Part shown: piece by piece, positions 4,644 to 5,017 of the stretch
Position numbering within the stretch: position 1 is the first letter of the stretch
Layout of the letters: every line of letters starts with the position of its first letter
Origin: Dehalococcoidales bacterium
GTDB taxonomy: Bacteria > Chloroflexota > Dehalococcoidia > Dehalococcoidales > Fen-1064
Reading direction: 5' to 3'
Assembly (NCBI GenBank): GCA_028713395.1
Contig: JAQTOJ010000159.1
Location: 1-5,017 of the forward strand
Length of the DNA stretch: 5,017 nt
The notes under the pieces: generated by a model
Databases searched by the model: none
Told to the model about the DNA's origin: nothing
What the model saw: only the letters and a program-made list of their open reading frames with translations
Position numbers and translations under genes: made by a program

Positions 4644-5017
4644 TGTGCGCTTATGATTACAGAAACGAGATTTCACAGCGGGAGTACTTTGATTATTATC
4701 CCGTGACCGGCGCTTTGGTTATCGATGCACAACAGTATTCTATCCAGGTCACGACCGCAGCGCAGAACACGGATAAAGAAGTGCTGAGTGTGACCTACGA
4801 ACCCCACAGAAAGGGCGTTCTGAAAGAGGTGGAGTTCTCAATTCCCGTTTACCTGCAGGCTGTCGGAAACACCCCGAACGCCAAAATTACAGTTAAAGCC
4901 CGCGACAAGAGCGGTACCTGGGTCACTGTCATGGCATTGTCCAGCGCTATTGCCACGTCGACCACGGAAATTGTCAAGGTTGTTCAGGGTAGGTTCCCGC
5001 CGGAAGCCAACTTTGAC
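4643..5017 (+). CDS. Hypothetical beta-rich protein, cut by the window edge
   Basis: An uninterrupted frame of 125 codons runs from an ATG with a strong GGGAGG site to the last base of the window; its C-terminus is outside. The product starts MCAYDYRNEISQREYFDYY. It then shows alternating polar/hydrophobic stretches with many Val, Thr and Ile (ALVIDAQQYSIQVTT, KEVLSVTY, EVEFSIPVYLQAV, AKITVKARDKSGTWVTVMAL), as expected of a beta-sandwich. There is no signal peptide and no membrane segment. It overlaps the previous small gene by one base, so the two form an operon heading right. Beta-rich proteins of this look are common among phage virion and tail components, which would fit the nearby att scar, but I recognise no family motif. 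Local GC (32 of 60 on the 4741 line) is far above that of the 1201-2952 block. Confidence 0.7.
   Translation, partial: MCAYDYRNEISQREYFDYYPVTGALVIDAQQYSIQVTTAAQNTDKEVLSVTYEPHRKGVLKEVEFSIPVYLQAVGNTPNAKITVKARDKSGTWVTVMALSSAIATSTTEIVKVVQGRFPPEANFD

Overview
The window looks like bacterial chromosomal DNA with moderate GC and at least two segments of accessory origin. Evidence for Bacteria is the clear Shine-Dalgarno sites (GGAG, GAGG, GGGAGG), a sigma70-like promoter, a rho-independent terminator and a tRNA remnant with an encoded CCA. The lineage cannot be fixed from this sequence. The REP-like palindrome and short intergenic repeats at the left suit a fairly large, repeat-bearing environmental genome.

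Layout, left to right. 1-255 is non-coding and holds a 21-bp imperfect tandem repeat, a small hairpin and a REP-like palindrome. 256-1002 (minus) encodes a ZIP-family divalent metal transporter with a plausible promoter upstream. 1201-2952 (minus) is an AT-rich block. It is one long reading frame for a multi-pass membrane protein carrying a UbiA-type motif, cut by a single in-frame TAA at 2656-2658 into a 98-residue N-terminal piece and a 483-residue C-terminal piece, and it is closed by a terminator at 1164-1194. 2953-3455 has no convincing gene but contains a GC-rich, hairpin-forming patch. 3456-3500 (minus) is the 3' part of a tRNA-Arg(UCU) gene, from the anticodon loop to CCA, with no 5' half: the typical scar of a tRNA-integrating element.

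The tRNA remnant reads on the minus strand, so an element that caused it should lie to its right, with the intact tRNA beyond the window. On that side are a stand-alone type I HsdR_N/COG2810-like nuclease-fold protein (minus, 3607-4398) and, divergently, two overlapping plus-strand genes. The first looks 5'-truncated or has a weak start. The second runs off the window edge and has a beta-rich appearance. This fits the end of a prophage or integrative element carrying a restriction-like gene next to its attachment site. No integrase or definite phage gene is visible, so the identity of the element remains inference.

The two strongest points are the tRNA-Arg attachment scar and the interrupted UbiA-like membrane gene.
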